Positions 17,739 to 27,422 are shown, counted from the stretch's first letter. The stretch: DNA of 64,000 nt from Rhizobium sp. Root483D2 (GCF_001426685.1 NZ_LMFB01000009.1:324454-388453), one strand, 5' to 3'. The notes: generated by a model not told the origin, from the sequence alone. Translations and numbers: made by a program.

Positions 17739-18979
17739 TGGCGCATCCCGACGTCATTGTCATCGGTGCCGGCGTCGTCGGGCTCTCGGCGGCGATTGCC
17801 GCCCAGGCGCGCGGAATGACGGTTCTGGTCTTGGACCGTGAAGGCCCGGCCGCCGGCGCATCGGCCGGCAATGCAGGGGCCTTTGCCTTCACCGATATTC
17901 TGCCGCTTGCCTCGCCCGGTATTTTGAAAAAAGCGCCGAAATGGCTGCTGGATCCGCTCGGGCCACTTTCGGTCCCACCGGCCTACGCGTTCAAGATCGC
18001 CCCCTGGATGTTCCGCTTCTGGCGGGCCTGCTCGCCCCAGCAGGTGGAAAAATCCACGACCGTGCAAACCGCGTTGATGGACCTTTCGAAGGCCGAGCTT
18101 GAACCCTTCCTGCAGCGCACGGGCACGTTTCCGATGCTGCGCAAGGACGGCAATCTGCAGGTCTATGAAAGCCAGGCAGAGCTGAATGCCTCTTTGCCCG
18201 GATGGAAGGTCCGCGAAGCGCATGGCATCGAATTCCAGCATATGGACGCGTCCGCCATGGCTGGCATCCAGCCGGGGATCGATGCGCGCTTCACCCATGG
18301 AACCTTCACACCGGGCTGGTACTCGATCGCCGATCCGAAACTCTACACGCTGGCGCTGGCGGATTATTTCCGAAGCCAGGGCGGCGTTTTGGAGCGCACC
18401 AATGTCACGGCGCTGCGGCCGGTCGAGGGCGGGGTCGAGGTTCTGAGCGAAGGTGGCGGCATCCGCCGCGGATTGCAGGCCGTGCTATCTGCCGGCGCAT
18501 TTTCCCACCGCATCGCGCGCAGCCTTGGCGAGCGCATTCCGCTGGAAACCGAGCGTGGCTACAACACGACACTGCCGGCTGACGCGTTCGACCTGCGCAC
18601 GCAGGTTACTTTTGACGGCCACGGTTTTGTCGTCACACGGCTTTCGACGGGCATTCGCGTTGGCGGCGCCGTCGAACTCGGCGGGCTGGAATTGCCACCG
18701 AATTTCCGCCGCGCGGAAGCCATGCTGAAAAAGGCCAGGGATTTCCTGCCCGGACTGAAGACGCAGGGCGGCACGCAGTGGTTCGGGTTTCGCCCCTCGC
18801 TGCCCGACAGCCTGCCAGCCATCGGCCGCGCCAAGGCGACACCACGGGTCATCTATGCTTTCGGCCACGGCCATCTCGGCCTGACGCAGTCGGCTGGTAC
18901 TGCCCGGTTGGTTGCCGATCTGTTGACTGGTAAAACACCGCCCATCGACATTGCTTCTCTTTCGCCTCAACGCTTCTGA
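17738..18979 (+). CDS. FAD-dependent D-amino acid oxidoreductase (DadA-like), probable D-hydroxyproline dehydrogenase
   Basis: This 413-residue flavoprotein begins with the dinucleotide-binding motif IGAGVVGLSAAIAAQARG and has the DAO-family C-terminal GHGHLGLTQSAGTARLVADL. In the 4-hydroxyproline route an enzyme of this type oxidises cis-4-hydroxy-D-proline, made by the epimerase encoded next, to 1-pyrroline-4-hydroxy-2-carboxylate. The stop of the ATPase gene and this ATG share a base (TAATG), so it is in the transporter operon. Confidence 0.85.
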   Translation: MAHPDVIVIGAGVVGLSAAIAAQARGMTVLVLDREGPAAGASAGNAGAFAFTDILPLASPGILKKAPKWLLDPLGPLSVPPAYAFKIAPWMFRFWRACSPQQVEKSTTVQTALMDLSKAELEPFLQRTGTFPMLRKDGNLQVYESQAELNASLPGWKVREAHGIEFQHMDASAMAGIQPGIDARFTHGTFTPGWYSIADPKLYTLALADYFRSQGGVLERTNVTALRPVEGGVEVLSEGGGIRRGLQAVLSAGAFSHRIARSLGERIPLETERGYNTTLPADAFDLRTQVTFDGHGFVVTRLSTGIRVGGAVELGGLELPPNFRRAEAMLKKARDFLPGLKTQGGTQWFGFRPSLPDSLPAIGRAKATPRVIYAFGHGHLGLTQSAGTARLVADLLTGKTPPIDIASLSPQRF

Positions 18980-18994
18980 CAAAGGTCCTTCCCC

Positions 18995-19996
18995 ATGGCC
19001 ACCTACACCTTCTCCTGCCTTGACGGGCATACCTGCGGAAACCCGGTCCGCCTCGTTTCCGGCGGCGGGCCGCGCCTCGAAGGCGCCAATATGCTGGAGA
19101 AGCGCGCCCATTTCCTGCGGGAATTCGACTGGATCCGCACCGGCCTGATGTTTGAGCCGCGCGGGCATGACATGATGTCTGGCTCCATCCTCTATCCGCC
19201 GACGCGGCCGGACTGTGACGTTGCGGTTCTCTTCATCGAGACATCAGGCTGCCTGCCGATGTGCGGTCATGGCACCATCGGCACCATCACGATGGCGATC
19301 GAGAACGGCCTGATCATGCCGCGCGAACCCGGTAAGCTGTCGATCGACGCGCCGGCCGGTAAGGTGGATATCACCTATCGCCAGGAAGGCCGCTTCGTCG
19401 AGGAGGTTCGCCTGACCAACGTGCCCGGTTTTCTCTTTGCCGAAGGCCTGACGGCCGAGGTCGAAGGGTTGGGCGAGATCGCCGTTGATGTTGCCTATGG
19501 TGGCAATTTCTACGCGATCGTCGAGCCGCAGAAAAACTTCCGCGACATGGCCGATCATACGGCAGGTGAACTCATCGGCTGGAGCCCCAAGCTGCGGGCC
19601 GCGCTGAACGCAAAATACGAATTCGTACATCCGGAACATCCCGAGATCCGGGGTTTGAGCCACATCCAGTGGACGGGCAAGCCGACCGATGCCACTGCCC
19701 ATGCCCGTAACGCCGTCTTCTACGGCGACAAGGCGATCGACCGCTCGCCCTGCGGCACCGGCACGTCGGCGCGCATGGCGCAGCTCGCCGCCAAGGGCAA
19801 GCTTGCTGTCGGCGACGAATTCATCCACGAGTCGATCATCGGTTCGCTGTTCAAGGGCCGCGTCGAGGCAGCCACCACGGTTGCCGGTTGCGATGCCATT
19901 ATCCCGTCGATCGCTGGTTGGGCCCGGATGACCGGGATCAACACCATCTTCATCGATGACCGCGATCCGTTTGCCCACGGTTTCGTCGTCAAATGA
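18995..19996 (+). CDS. 4-hydroxyproline 2-epimerase (proline racemase family)
   Basis: This 333-residue protein keeps both catalytic cysteines, C90 in MCGHGTIG and C253 in [10 protein letters not shown], as 4-hydroxyproline epimerases and proline racemases do. It converts trans-4-hydroxy-L-proline to cis-4-hydroxy-D-proline, the substrate for the flavoprotein encoded just before. Contrast with the paralogue at 8846-9877, where both cysteines are replaced. The last 4 bases overlap the next start (ATGA). Confidence 0.92.
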   Translation: MATYTFSCLDGHTCGNPVRLVSGGGPRLEGANMLEKRAHFLREFDWIRTGLMFEPRGHDMMSGSILYPPTRPDCDVAVLFIETSGCLPMCGHGTIGTITMAIENGLIMPREPGKLSIDAPAGKVDITYRQEGRFVEEVRLTNVPGFLFAEGLTAEVEGLGEIAVDVAYGGNFYAIVEPQKNFRDMADHTAGELIGWSPKLRAALNAKYEFVHPEHPEIRGLSHIQWTGKPTDATAHARNAVFYGDKAIDRSPCGTGTSARMAQLAAKGKLAVGDEFIHESIIGSLFKGRVEAATTVAGCDAIIPSIAGWARMTGINTIFIDDRDPFAHGFVVK

Positions 19997-21684
19997 GCGA
20001 TATGCCGCACGCCTACAGCATCCTTGGCGGCCATGCCGAGGGACCGATCATCGCTTCGGCCGAGCCTTTGAGTTTCTGGGGCGGGGTTTCACCGGAGACC
20101 GGGTGCATCATCGACGTGCACCATCCCCTGCACGGGGTCTGTCTGACCGGCGGCATCCTGATGATGCCGTCGAGCCGGGGGTCCTGCACGGGATCGGGCG
20201 TGCTTCTCGATCTGATCCTGACCGGCCGCGCGCCGGCAGCACTTGTGTTCAGCGAAGCCGAAGACGTGCTGACGCTTGGTGCTCTCATTGCAGCCGAAAT
20301 GTTCGGCAAGCCGCTTCCCGTTCTGCGCCTGGCTCCGGAAAGTTTCGCCGCCTTGTCGCGCGCCAAAACCGCGCGGATCACCGCGACCTCGATCGAGGCC
20401 GGTGGTGTGACGCTTCCCATCATGCCGCCACGGCTCGCGACGCTCGATCTCAACAGCACTGATCGGGCGATGCTTGACGGCGAGCAGGGGGAGGCCATCC
20501 AGCAGGCGATGCGGATCATCTGCGCCATGGCGGCGCAGCAGGGCGCAAACCGTCTGGTGGATGTGACGCAGGGACATATCGACGGCTGTATCTATGCCAG
20601 CCCCGCCAATCTGGTTTTTGCCGAAAGAATGGCCGATATGGGCGCCAAGGTTTGCGTGCCCACCACCATGAATGCAATCTCGGTCGATCACGCCAACTGG
20701 CGGACACAAGGCGTGCCGAGCGCATTTGGCGATCCGGCCGCGAAGCTCGCCGATGCCTATGTCCGCATGGGCTGCCGGCCGACCTTCACCTGTTCTCCCT
20801 ATCTTCTGGCCAGCGCGCCGCAGGCGGGTGAAGCGATTGCCTGGGCGGAATCCAATGCGGTGATTTTTGCCAATACGGTGCTCGGCGCCCGCACGCCAAA
20901 ACATCCCGATTTTCTCGACTTGTGTATTGCACTCACCGGACGCGCGCCGCTATCGGGGGTCTATCTGACGGAAAACCGCAGGGCACAGTCGATCATCAAT
21001 GTCGATTTGCCCGATAATGTCGATGACGCCTTCTGGCCGCTGATCGGCTATCTCGCTGGTCACGCCGCACCGGACCGTATCCCGCTCTTGCGCGGTCTTG
21101 CTTCCGCCAGTCCCACGGCAGATGATCTCAAGGCGCTCTGCGCCGCTTTCGGAACCACGTCGGCAGCGCCGATGCTGCACATCGAGGGCGTAACGCCTGA
21201 AGCCGAAGGTGCAGCAATCGAGGGCGCTGAACGAAAGACCATCACCCGTGCGGACATGGCCGGCGCCTGGAAGCGGTTGAACGCAGGACCGGAGCAGGTG
21301 GAACTCGTCGCCATCGGCAGTCCCCATGCCTCGCTGACCGAATGCCGGGCGCTTGCCGCCGCACTTGCCGGGCGTCATCGCCACGCGGACGTCGCGGTCA
21401 TCGTCACTGCGGGGCACCAGGTCATCGCCGGCGCGCGTGCTGACGGCACGCTCGAAGCGCTCGAAAAAAGTGGCGTGCGCATCGTGCCGGATCTCTGCTG
21501 GTGCTCGATCAGCGAACCGGTATTCCCGACCGGCACCCGCACGCTCATCACCAATTCCGGCAAATACGCCCATTACGGCCCCGGCCTCAGCAACCGCGCC
21601 GTCCGCTTCGGCAATCTTGCCGATTGCGTGGAGGCCGCTGTATCCGGCCGCGTCCCTGTCCGGCTGCCGGGCTGGCTTGCTTAG
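19993..21684 (+). CDS. Aconitase X family protein, probable cis-3-hydroxy-L-proline dehydratase
   Basis: This 563-residue protein joins an N-terminal swivel domain (about 1-135; [20 protein letters not shown]) to the large AcnX catalytic domain ([37 protein letters not shown]). In some bacteria the two are separate genes. AcnX proteins next to proline racemase-like genes have been shown to dehydrate cis-3-hydroxy-L-proline to pyrroline-2-carboxylate. The reductase at 11955-12989 would then give proline. It is the last gene of the operon. Confidence 0.87.
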   Translation: MSDMPHAYSILGGHAEGPIIASAEPLSFWGGVSPETGCIIDVHHPLHGVCLTGGILMMPSSRGSCTGSGVLLDLILTGRAPAALVFSEAEDVLTLGALIAAEMFGKPLPVLRLAPESFAALSRAKTARITATSIEAGGVTLPIMPPRLATLDLNSTDRAMLDGEQGEAIQQAMRIICAMAAQQGANRLVDVTQGHIDGCIYASPANLVFAERMADMGAKVCVPTTMNAISVDHANWRTQGVPSAFGDPAAKLADAYVRMGCRPTFTCSPYLLASAPQAGEAIAWAESNAVIFANTVLGARTPKHPDFLDLCIALTGRAPLSGVYLTENRRAQSIINVDLPDNVDDAFWPLIGYLAGHAAPDRIPLLRGLASASPTADDLKALCAAFGTTSAAPMLHIEGVTPEAEGAAIEGAERKTITRADMAGAWKRLNAGPEQVELVAIGSPHASLTECRALAAALAGRHRHADVAVIVTAGHQVIAGARADGTLEALEKSGVRIVPDLCWCSISEPVFPTGTRTLITNSGKYAHYGPGLSNRAVRFGNLADCVEAAVSGRVPVRLPGWLA

Positions 21685-21778
21685 TCAAAGGGTCGGCATT
21701 GCTGGGGAAGATAAGCGGGCATCAGCGTTGGATGCACTGCACGAATGGAGTATCGTGCGCCGTGGAAAGGACACTGCT

Positions 21779-22045
21779 ATGGCAATACTCACTGTAACGG
21801 CGCGCGGTCAGGTGACGTTGAGCGAAGCTGTCCTCCGCCATCTCGGTGTTAAACCTGGTGGCGAAATGGAACTGAAATTGCTTCCGGATGGCAGAGCGCA
21901 ATTGACCGCTGTACAGGACAATGGTTCGTTTCGCGAACTCCATGGTTTCCTCGCGGGGAAGACGAATGGCAGGGTTCTCAGTATCGAGGAGATCAGTGAC
22001 GCTATTGCTGAAGCTGGCGCAGTAGCCGGGGCCAATGAGGCATGA
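21779..22045 (+). CDS. AbrB/SpoVT-domain antitoxin-like protein (orphan VapB type)
   Basis: This 88-residue protein has a SpoVT/AbrB swapped-hairpin DNA-binding start (MAILTVTARGQVTLSEAVLRHLG) followed by a tail that in VapB/MazE-like antitoxins wraps the toxin. A toxin gene should follow with an overlapping ATGA. It does start that way, but stops after five codons (see 22042-22059). GAAAGGA precedes the ATG at 21779. Confidence 0.8.
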   Translation: MAILTVTARGQVTLSEAVLRHLGVKPGGEMELKLLPDGRAQLTAVQDNGSFRELHGFLAGKTNGRVLSIEEISDAIAEAGAVAGANEA

Positions 22046-22059
22046 AGGTAATTGCGTAG
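22042..22059 (+). pseudogene. Remnant of a VapC/PIN toxin gene (five codons)
   Basis: The ATG overlaps the antitoxin stop by four bases, as toxin starts usually do, and encodes MKVIA, a common beginning of PIN-domain toxins, before TAG. No PIN-like sequence was recognised in the following 100 bases, so the rest seems deleted. Confidence 0.45.
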
Positions 22060-22164
22060 GGTGGGATCGGCTGTTCCAACAGCTGGCGCGAATTTAGAGG
22101 AAGTACGGAAGTCGCCCCATGTTCAAACGTGCCGGCGACAGAGTTCGGTCGCTTTCCTAAAAGC

Positions 22165-22566
22165 TCACTCCGCAGCAGCCAGAAACAACGTGCCCTGCGA
22201 GGACGATGCCAATGCCCGCACCTTGGCGTCCGCCTTGGCGATCAATTGGTAGAATTCGTCCTGCGCTTCGACATCGAGCTGGATGACGGCATTGACGTCG
22301 TCGGCGGTATCGCAAACGCAGGCAACCGCTGAAATGGGACAGACACCGCCAGGATATCGTTTTCCATTGCCGCTATAGGCGCGGCGTCCCCAACGCTCTG
22401 AATAGACGGTTTCCTCGCGGTCAATGTGCAAGATCGACCCTTTGCAAGCGGTCACGATACCGGCCTTGCCATAGGCAAACCAGTGATAGTTCAGCCTGCG
22501 CAGAATATATTTTCCAGTGATATCTTCACCGGAAAGCTCAGCCGGGTCTTCTATCATTCTAATCAT
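22165..22566 (-). CDS. Hypothetical protein, 133 residues
   Basis: I do not recognise this family. The protein is soluble, with a cysteine-containing centre (TACKGSILHID, GGVCPISAVACVCDTADD) and an acidic, helical C-terminal half (AQDEFYQLIAKADAKVRAL). The ATG at 22566 has AAGGAAG upstream; a TTG at 22590 would add eight residues. It stands alone between the antitoxin and the MATE gene, reading against both. Codon use looks like the neighbours, which favours a real gene. Confidence 0.6.
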   Translation of the reverse strand: MIRMIEDPAELSGEDITGKYILRRLNYHWFAYGKAGIVTACKGSILHIDREETVYSERWGRRAYSGNGKRYPGGVCPISAVACVCDTADDVNAVIQLDVEAQDEFYQLIAKADAKVRALASSSQGTLFLAAAE

Positions 22567-23027
22567 GGTCGCTTCCTTAACTGGAAGCAATATCCGTTAT
22601 GTGATCGCGCGCAGCAAGTTGAAAAATGCTGATTTCGGAAGCACTTAGTCACAAAGTGTTTCCGTTTCTTACAGTGGCGTCAGAATAAGCGACCGTTCAT
22701 TGCACGTAAAATAGCGCGGAAATTGCGGGTATGCGGGTTCAGGCATGTACAAATTTGGTACACAGTGTGACCTTGGCCCGGCTGGCAATGTCTTGAAGCA
22801 ATTCCCAGCGAGGCCATCATCGCCTGCCCATTCCAAATCCTCGTAAGCCGGCGTGAACGGGCGTCTCGCAAGCCGAGCGTTCGGCCCGTTACGATCCGGC
22901 GATGCAAAAATTTGAGCATCTGCTAGTGAAGAGACCGCACGAAATATGGTGCAGATTCGCTCTGGCTTCATTCATTACAGGATGATTACAGACGCGCGAT
23001 TGTTCACACCGAGGTTGGTAAGAGGCT
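22567..23027. other. Gene-free stretch between the 133-residue protein and the MATE gene
   Basis: No convincing gene was found. A short inverted repeat TGTAC...GTACA is at 22746-22762. An open frame of 100 codons on the minus strand (22669-22971) has no recognisable product or ribosome binding site. The promoter of the MATE gene must lie here. Confidence 0.4.
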
Positions 23028-24377
23028 ATGGCCCCGCTTGAAACGAAACGGCATATCGGCCGCATCATCGCCGAATTGCCGTCACTGATAAAACTGTCCA
23101 TTCCGCTGGTCTTGGGACTGTCGGCAAGTTCACTGATCGGCGTGACCGATACGATCATGCTGGCGCCGCTTGGCACCGATGTTCTGGCGATCGTATCGCT
23201 GGTCATGGCGGTTCACATGCTGCTGACAGCGATGCTCTACGGGGTAATATCGGTGGTCGGTGTCTCGATGGCCAGTGGCTTCGGGGCGAGGGATGCCCGC
23301 ATGGTCAGTTCCGCAGTCCGGCATGGCATGATGACGGCGCTGATATGTGGTGTACTGGCTGCAACGATCATGCTGTCGCTGATGCCGATCGTGCGGTTGA
23401 TGGGATTGGACGCGGCGCAGGCGCGGCTCTACTGGGTGCCAATGGCGTTGTTCATGCTGCCTTTTTCGGTCTTCTTGGTGCTCAAGTCGCTTCTTGACGC
23501 GACGGACAGTCCTTGGCTTGCGGTCGGGTTCGCCTTCTTTGGCGTCGCGATCAACGTGCCGCTGAACTATCTGCTGATTTACGGGCTCGGGCCCATCCCG
23601 GCTCTCGGCATTCTCGGCTCCGGCATTGCCAGTGTTCTGGCCGAGACGATCGCTCTTGCCGCCGCGTTTTTCTATTGGCGCAGGGCAATAGCGATGCGCC
23701 GTTTCCGGCTGCGGGCGGTGGTCACGCGCAACGGTGTCTGGCAGCAGTTTTTGCAAGGGCTGCCTTTGGGGATCAGCTATCTCGCCGAGGCGGGGGCGGT
23801 GGCAATGGCGACGTTCATACTCGGCTGGTTTGGCGCAGGCGCACTTGCGGCAAACCAGATCGTCAACTCGATCGGCGCAACGCTGTATATGCTGCCTTTG
23901 GGAATGGCGACTGCCGTTGCTATCCGCATCGCGCAGGCCGATGGCTCGGGGCAGCCGGAAAGGCTCCGCCCGATCGGCATGGCAACCTTCGGCTTTGTCG
24001 CGCTGTGGATGCTGGCGACCATGGTTGCGCTGATTTTTGCCGGCCGCTCGATAGCAGAATTGCTGAGCAAGGACGCACCGGTGGTCGCTCTGGCGTCCAG
24101 CATGTTTGTCGTGGTCGCCCTGATGCAGGTGGCGGATGGATTGCAATCGACGGGGCTTGGTGCCCTGCGTGGACTGAACGACACCAAATGGCCGTCGGTC
24201 GTGTCGATCATCTCCTACTGGCTGCTGGCGCTGCCTCTCGGCTATTTCCTGGCCTTTCATACATCGGTCGGACCGCTCGGCGTGTGGATCGGTTTTGCGG
24301 CGGGTCTTTCAATGAGCGCCATCGTTTTGCCACTTCGATTTTTCCGGCTGGTCCGGATGCGGGAAGGCAACGTATAG
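23028..24377 (+). CDS. MATE-family multidrug/sodium antiporter
   Basis: This 449-residue protein has twelve predicted membrane segments in two similar halves (PLVLGLSASSLIGVTDTIML; LPLGISYLAEAGAVAMATF), the pattern of NorM-type exporters. Such proteins expel cationic drugs or dyes using sodium or proton gradients. The start at 23028 follows AAGAGG. It appears to be a single-gene transcript. Confidence 0.88.
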   Translation: MAPLETKRHIGRIIAELPSLIKLSIPLVLGLSASSLIGVTDTIMLAPLGTDVLAIVSLVMAVHMLLTAMLYGVISVVGVSMASGFGARDARMVSSAVRHGMMTALICGVLAATIMLSLMPIVRLMGLDAAQARLYWVPMALFMLPFSVFLVLKSLLDATDSPWLAVGFAFFGVAINVPLNYLLIYGLGPIPALGILGSGIASVLAETIALAAAFFYWRRAIAMRRFRLRAVVTRNGVWQQFLQGLPLGISYLAEAGAVAMATFILGWFGAGALAANQIVNSIGATLYMLPLGMATAVAIRIAQADGSGQPERLRPIGMATFGFVALWMLATMVALIFAGRSIAELLSKDAPVVALASSMFVVVALMQVADGLQSTGLGALRGLNDTKWPSVVSIISYWLLALPLGYFLAFHTSVGPLGVWIGFAAGLSMSAIVLPLRFFRLVRMREGNV

Positions 24378-24827
24378 CCCGATGGCAGCATCCGGATTTT
24401 GCTGAGAGGCAACGGCGGGCGTCAATTGCCAACGGCACTAAACATCGATAGCACTGTGGATACGAACCGCGATCGCGGTCACCGTTATCTGCAGGACTTA
24501 TCGCGATTGCAGACGTATTTTCCTAAAAATATCACTGCGGAAATTTCGAGGCTACATTTGGTGAAAAAGATTCAACGCAGTTTCGTGATTGAGTACAAAT
24601 CCGGTCGGAAGAAAACCGATCCAAAATCGAACTCGATCTGGGGCAATATGGATCTCAAGTCTGTCGCGCGGGATGTGGAGGACGAGGCTTTGCCGTTCCC
24701 GCGACCGGACGTAAAAGACCAAGCATCCGCAAGCGAAGTCTCCTTGCCCAATGTAAATTGGAAAGAGCCGTTGTTGACACAATCAAACACACATCCGACA
24801 ACTGCAACGGCTACACAGGAGGCAACC
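24378..24827 (+). other. Long leader region upstream of the SyrB-like gene
   Basis: The frame of the SyrB-like gene is open back to 24399, which would add 143 residues, but these have no family resemblance and the region is AT-richer than its surroundings. A strong AGGAGG lies only before 24828. I take the stretch as promoter and leader and see no other gene. Confidence 0.4.
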
Positions 24828-25232
24828 ATGGCCGATGAAACCAATTCGACAATAAGCAATGACGCACCGACCTCTGTCGTCGCGTCAATCGATGCGCCGA
24901 AGAAGCAGCGCAAACCGCGCGCCAAAAAGGCCGCTCCAGAGGCAGCTGCGGTCGAAACTGCTGCGGAACCAGACGCTGCCGCCAAGCGCGGCAAGCAGGT
25001 AAGGGGACGCAAACCCAAGTCGAGCGAGGCGGCAGTCACTGGCAAGAGTGCGCCTGTGAAACGCGCTGCGAAGGCTGCGCGTGTTCCGGCCGCTGCAGCG
25101 CCGGTTGCTGCTATTGATGATATCGCCGATCTTCTGCAGCTGGAGGAAGAAAACCAGCGTCTGCGCAAATTGCTGACGGAGAAACTCCGGTCGGAAAATG
25201 CGGACCTGCGGAAGCGGCTCAACCTTGGTTGA
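24828..25232 (+). CDS. syrB: SyrB-like regulator
   Basis: This 134-residue basic, Ala/Lys/Pro-rich protein ends in a short leucine-zipper-like helix (DIADLLQLEEENQRLRKLL, RSENADLRKRL). This is the layout of SyrB, described in Sinorhizobium meliloti as a repressor in the syrM-nodD3 regulatory circuit; close relatives are common across rhizobia and their roles are mostly unknown. The middle (KKQRKPRAKKAAPEA, RGRKPKSSEAA) is AT-hook-like and probably binds DNA. Start chosen for the AGGAGG site. Confidence 0.75.
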   Translation: MADETNSTISNDAPTSVVASIDAPKKQRKPRAKKAAPEAAAVETAAEPDAAAKRGKQVRGRKPKSSEAAVTGKSAPVKRAAKAARVPAAAAPVAAIDDIADLLQLEEENQRLRKLLTEKLRSENADLRKRLNLG

Positions 25233-25363
25233 GACGAAGCGCGGTTGATCGGCGGCCGCAGGGTTTTGTACCCGATATGACATCCACTTTGGCGGCGGTC
25301 TTTTCTGCCGCCAGAGCTCAAGCTCGCACCCCATATGCGAGGTAGAACGCGAGGTCTAACAAC

Positions 25364-25894
25364 ATGGCGTCACCTTGGAATTTTCTTGCTCGACTGACGC
25401 GCAGGCGCCGGGATAGGGACGAGAAGCAGGAGAGTGCGACCGGCGATGTAACGCCGGAAGAGGCGAAAAGCGCTGAGCCCATTTCGGATGAAGCGGGCAA
25501 CACGCCAGAACCTCTGGAGAGGCCGGCGGAAGCCAAGCCGCAACCTGCCGAAACGGTCGAAACCGCCATCATCACGCCTGAATCCGCCGAAGCGGGAAAC
25601 AATGTGCACGCTAAAGCCGGCCGGAAACGCGCTGTGCCCGCAGGTCCAACTGGCGACGCGCCGGTAGTCCCGGCTTCCACTAAAAAGCCGGGGGGAAAGC
25701 AAAAACGGAACAAGGCATTCGCCGCCGTCAAGACCGTCGAAGCCGTTCCGCAGCATTCGGAAAGCGTACCCAGTTTTTCCGATGAGGTGCAAAGTATCGA
25801 GGCTGAGATCGGGCTGCTTCGCCATCAGTTGGCGCGCAAGCTTCAGCAGCAAAATGCACAATTACGGACAATGCTCGCGCGGTTCGAGCGCTGA
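25364..25894 (+). CDS. SyrB-related protein with a similar C-terminal zipper
   Basis: This 176-residue protein has a basic start (FLARLTRRRRDRDEK), a long low-complexity Pro/Ala/Glu middle, a basic patch (KKPGGKQKRNK) and a C-terminal helix (QSIEAEIGLLRHQLARKL, QNAQLRTMLARF) that mirrors the end of the SyrB-like protein just upstream. The two may be diverged tandem copies and might form heteromers. Function unknown. Confidence 0.6.
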   Translation: MASPWNFLARLTRRRRDRDEKQESATGDVTPEEAKSAEPISDEAGNTPEPLERPAEAKPQPAETVETAIITPESAEAGNNVHAKAGRKRAVPAGPTGDAPVVPASTKKPGGKQKRNKAFAAVKTVEAVPQHSESVPSFSDEVQSIEAEIGLLRHQLARKLQQQNAQLRTMLARFER

Positions 25895-25963
25895 GAGCGT
25901 TCAAACGACGGCCCCCCCGCGATCGCTCGAGATCGATATCGTAAGCGGTACTCTACTTTGGCT

Positions 25964-26635
25964 TTAAGTCTTGCGGCAGGTGCAGGCATCATAGCCGCCC
26001 GAAAACAGACGCCCAGCCCTCATGCCGATCATCAGCGGGATATCGCGGACATGCGATAGACGCAAAGACCGGGCAATGGCGATCGACGCTTCCGCGCAAA
26101 TAGCTGCATCCTCTGCTGCATTGTGGTGCACGAAGCTTAGACCGAGATGGCTGGCAAGAATATTCAGCTTATGTGACCCGAGATGGGGCCAGACTTTCTG
26201 GGCCATCTTGACCGAGCAAAGATAGGAGAGTTCCGGGTAACCCTGCCGGTAAAGATCACTGCAGGCGCGCCAGACGCTGAAATCGAAAGCGGCATTGTGA
26301 GCGATCATGGTTGCACCACGAAAATCGTCGGCGAACTCGTCCATCACTTCGGGAAACTCACCGGCGTCCTCGACATGCTCCGGCCGGATGCCGTGAATGG
26401 CAATGTTGAAGGATGAAAAGCGCATGCCCTTCGGACGGATCAGCCGCTCCTCGATGCGCACGACACGTCCATCCTCGATCCAGGCCAGGCCGACGGAGCA
26501 GGCACTGCCGCGCTGCTCATTGGCGGTTTCGAAATCGATGGCAATGGTCTTCAAGGCGACGTTCCGTTTGGTTTTTGTGGAGCTTCTACCGGTGCCCGCC
26601 TGTTTTGGCAAACGCCCCATAACCGCTATCGTCAT
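25964..26635 (-). CDS. DnaQ-like 3'-5' exonuclease (DEDDh family)
   Basis: This protein of about 223 residues has the exonuclease motifs IDFETA (Exo I), AHNAAFDFSVW (Exo II) and HNAAEDA (Exo III), with the DEDDh set complete. Relatives act in proofreading or as stand-alone RNA/DNA trimming enzymes. The C-terminus has CTCRKT and no BRCT or other domain. The start is uncertain: ATG at 26635 or 26620; the frame stays open to 26836, which would overlap the divergent regulator. Confidence 0.8.
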   Translation of the reverse strand: MTIAVMGRLPKQAGTGRSSTKTKRNVALKTIAIDFETANEQRGSACSVGLAWIEDGRVVRIEERLIRPKGMRFSSFNIAIHGIRPEHVEDAGEFPEVMDEFADDFRGATMIAHNAAFDFSVWRACSDLYRQGYPELSYLCSVKMAQKVWPHLGSHKLNILASHLGLSFVHHNAAEDAAICAEASIAIARSLRLSHVRDIPLMIGMRAGRLFSGGYDACTCRKT

Positions 26636-26682
26636 TCCTGTCTCACAAAAACGGCGGGCGACATCGTCTTGGCGGCGGTCAT

Positions 26683-26695
26683 TCAAGAGACTTGA
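26683..26695. promoter_or_regulatory. Operator TCAAGAGACTTGA upstream of the XRE regulator gene
   Basis: This perfect 5+3+5 inverted repeat has the same arms as two sites at 27423-27435 and 27442-27456. It lies 100 bases before the regulator start and between divergent genes, so autoregulation is likely. Confidence 0.6.
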
Positions 26696-26795
26696 TTGCT
26701 GTGAAAGAGAGGTGGTATTCGTGGATTTCTGAAAAGGAAATCCTCGCTTCCTAATCACAACAGTGAAAGCACAATCGCATGGAAAAAGGCGTGAT

Positions 26796-27395
26796 ATGAC
26801 GATAGCGAACCATATCGATGATGCCCAGACTACCAATCCACTTCGTTTGGGAATCCGTCTGCGGCTTGCGCGTCAGACCAGGGGTATGACGCTGAAGGCC
26901 CTTTCAGACGCGGCCAATTGCTCCGAAAGCCTGTTGTCAAAGATCGAGAACGGCAAGGCGTCGCCGTCGTTGCCGATGCTGCACCGCCTGGTGGGCGCGC
27001 TCGATACCAATATAGGCTGGATGTTTGAGGAATCCGACGGGGAGGAGGGGATCATCTTTCGTGCAGGAACGCGGCCGCTGATTGCACTTGATCCTTTGCG
27101 GCGCGGAGAGGGGATTTCGCTGGAGCGGATCATTCCCTACTCGGCGGGACATCTGCTTCAGTGCAATATCCACCATATCGAGGAAAAGGGCGAAAGCGCC
27201 GGCCCGATCCAGCATGCCGGAGAAGAGGTCGGCTATCTCCTTGCCGGTGAAATCGAGCTGATTGTCGATGGCAAGAGCTTCATGCTGGCGACCGGCGATG
27301 CCTTTGTCTTCAACTCCGAATTGCCGCACCATTATCGCAATACGGGTCGTGAGCGGGCCAGCATTTTCTGGGTCAATACGCCAGCCACGTTCTGA
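26796..27395 (+). CDS. XRE-family transcriptional regulator with C-terminal cupin domain
   Basis: This 199-residue protein has a helix-turn-helix at about 15-70 (RLARQTRGMTLKALSDAANCSESLLSKIENG) and a cupin effector domain at the end (HAGEEVGYLLAGEIELIVDG, NSELPHHYRN). This class (PuuR-like) usually represses the neighbouring catabolic operon and is released by its substrate. Three identical operator arms occur before this gene and before the ABC operon that follows. The ATG at 26796 follows AAAAAGGCG; a GTG at 26763 is in frame. Confidence 0.88.
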   Translation: MTIANHIDDAQTTNPLRLGIRLRLARQTRGMTLKALSDAANCSESLLSKIENGKASPSLPMLHRLVGALDTNIGWMFEESDGEEGIIFRAGTRPLIALDPLRRGEGISLERIIPYSAGHLLQCNIHHIEEKGESAGPIQHAGEEVGYLLAGEIELIVDGKSFMLATGDAFVFNSELPHHYRNTGRERASIFWVNTPATF

Positions 27396-27422
27396 CCATT
27401 CCCCGCTCCCTGGAAAGTCAAT

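Noticed and set aside
22669-22971. Possible 100-codon gene in the gap before the MATE gene
   Set aside because: No ribosome binding site, no family resemblance and an unlikely start; kept only as a note on the gene-free stretch.
23130-24260. 376-codon open frame on the minus strand
   Set aside because: Antisense to the MATE gene; product is His/Arg/Gln-rich with no family resemblance.
24399-24827. 143-residue N-terminal extension of the SyrB-like protein
   Set aside because: The extension has no similarity to the family, and the strong AGGAGG site lies only before 24828.
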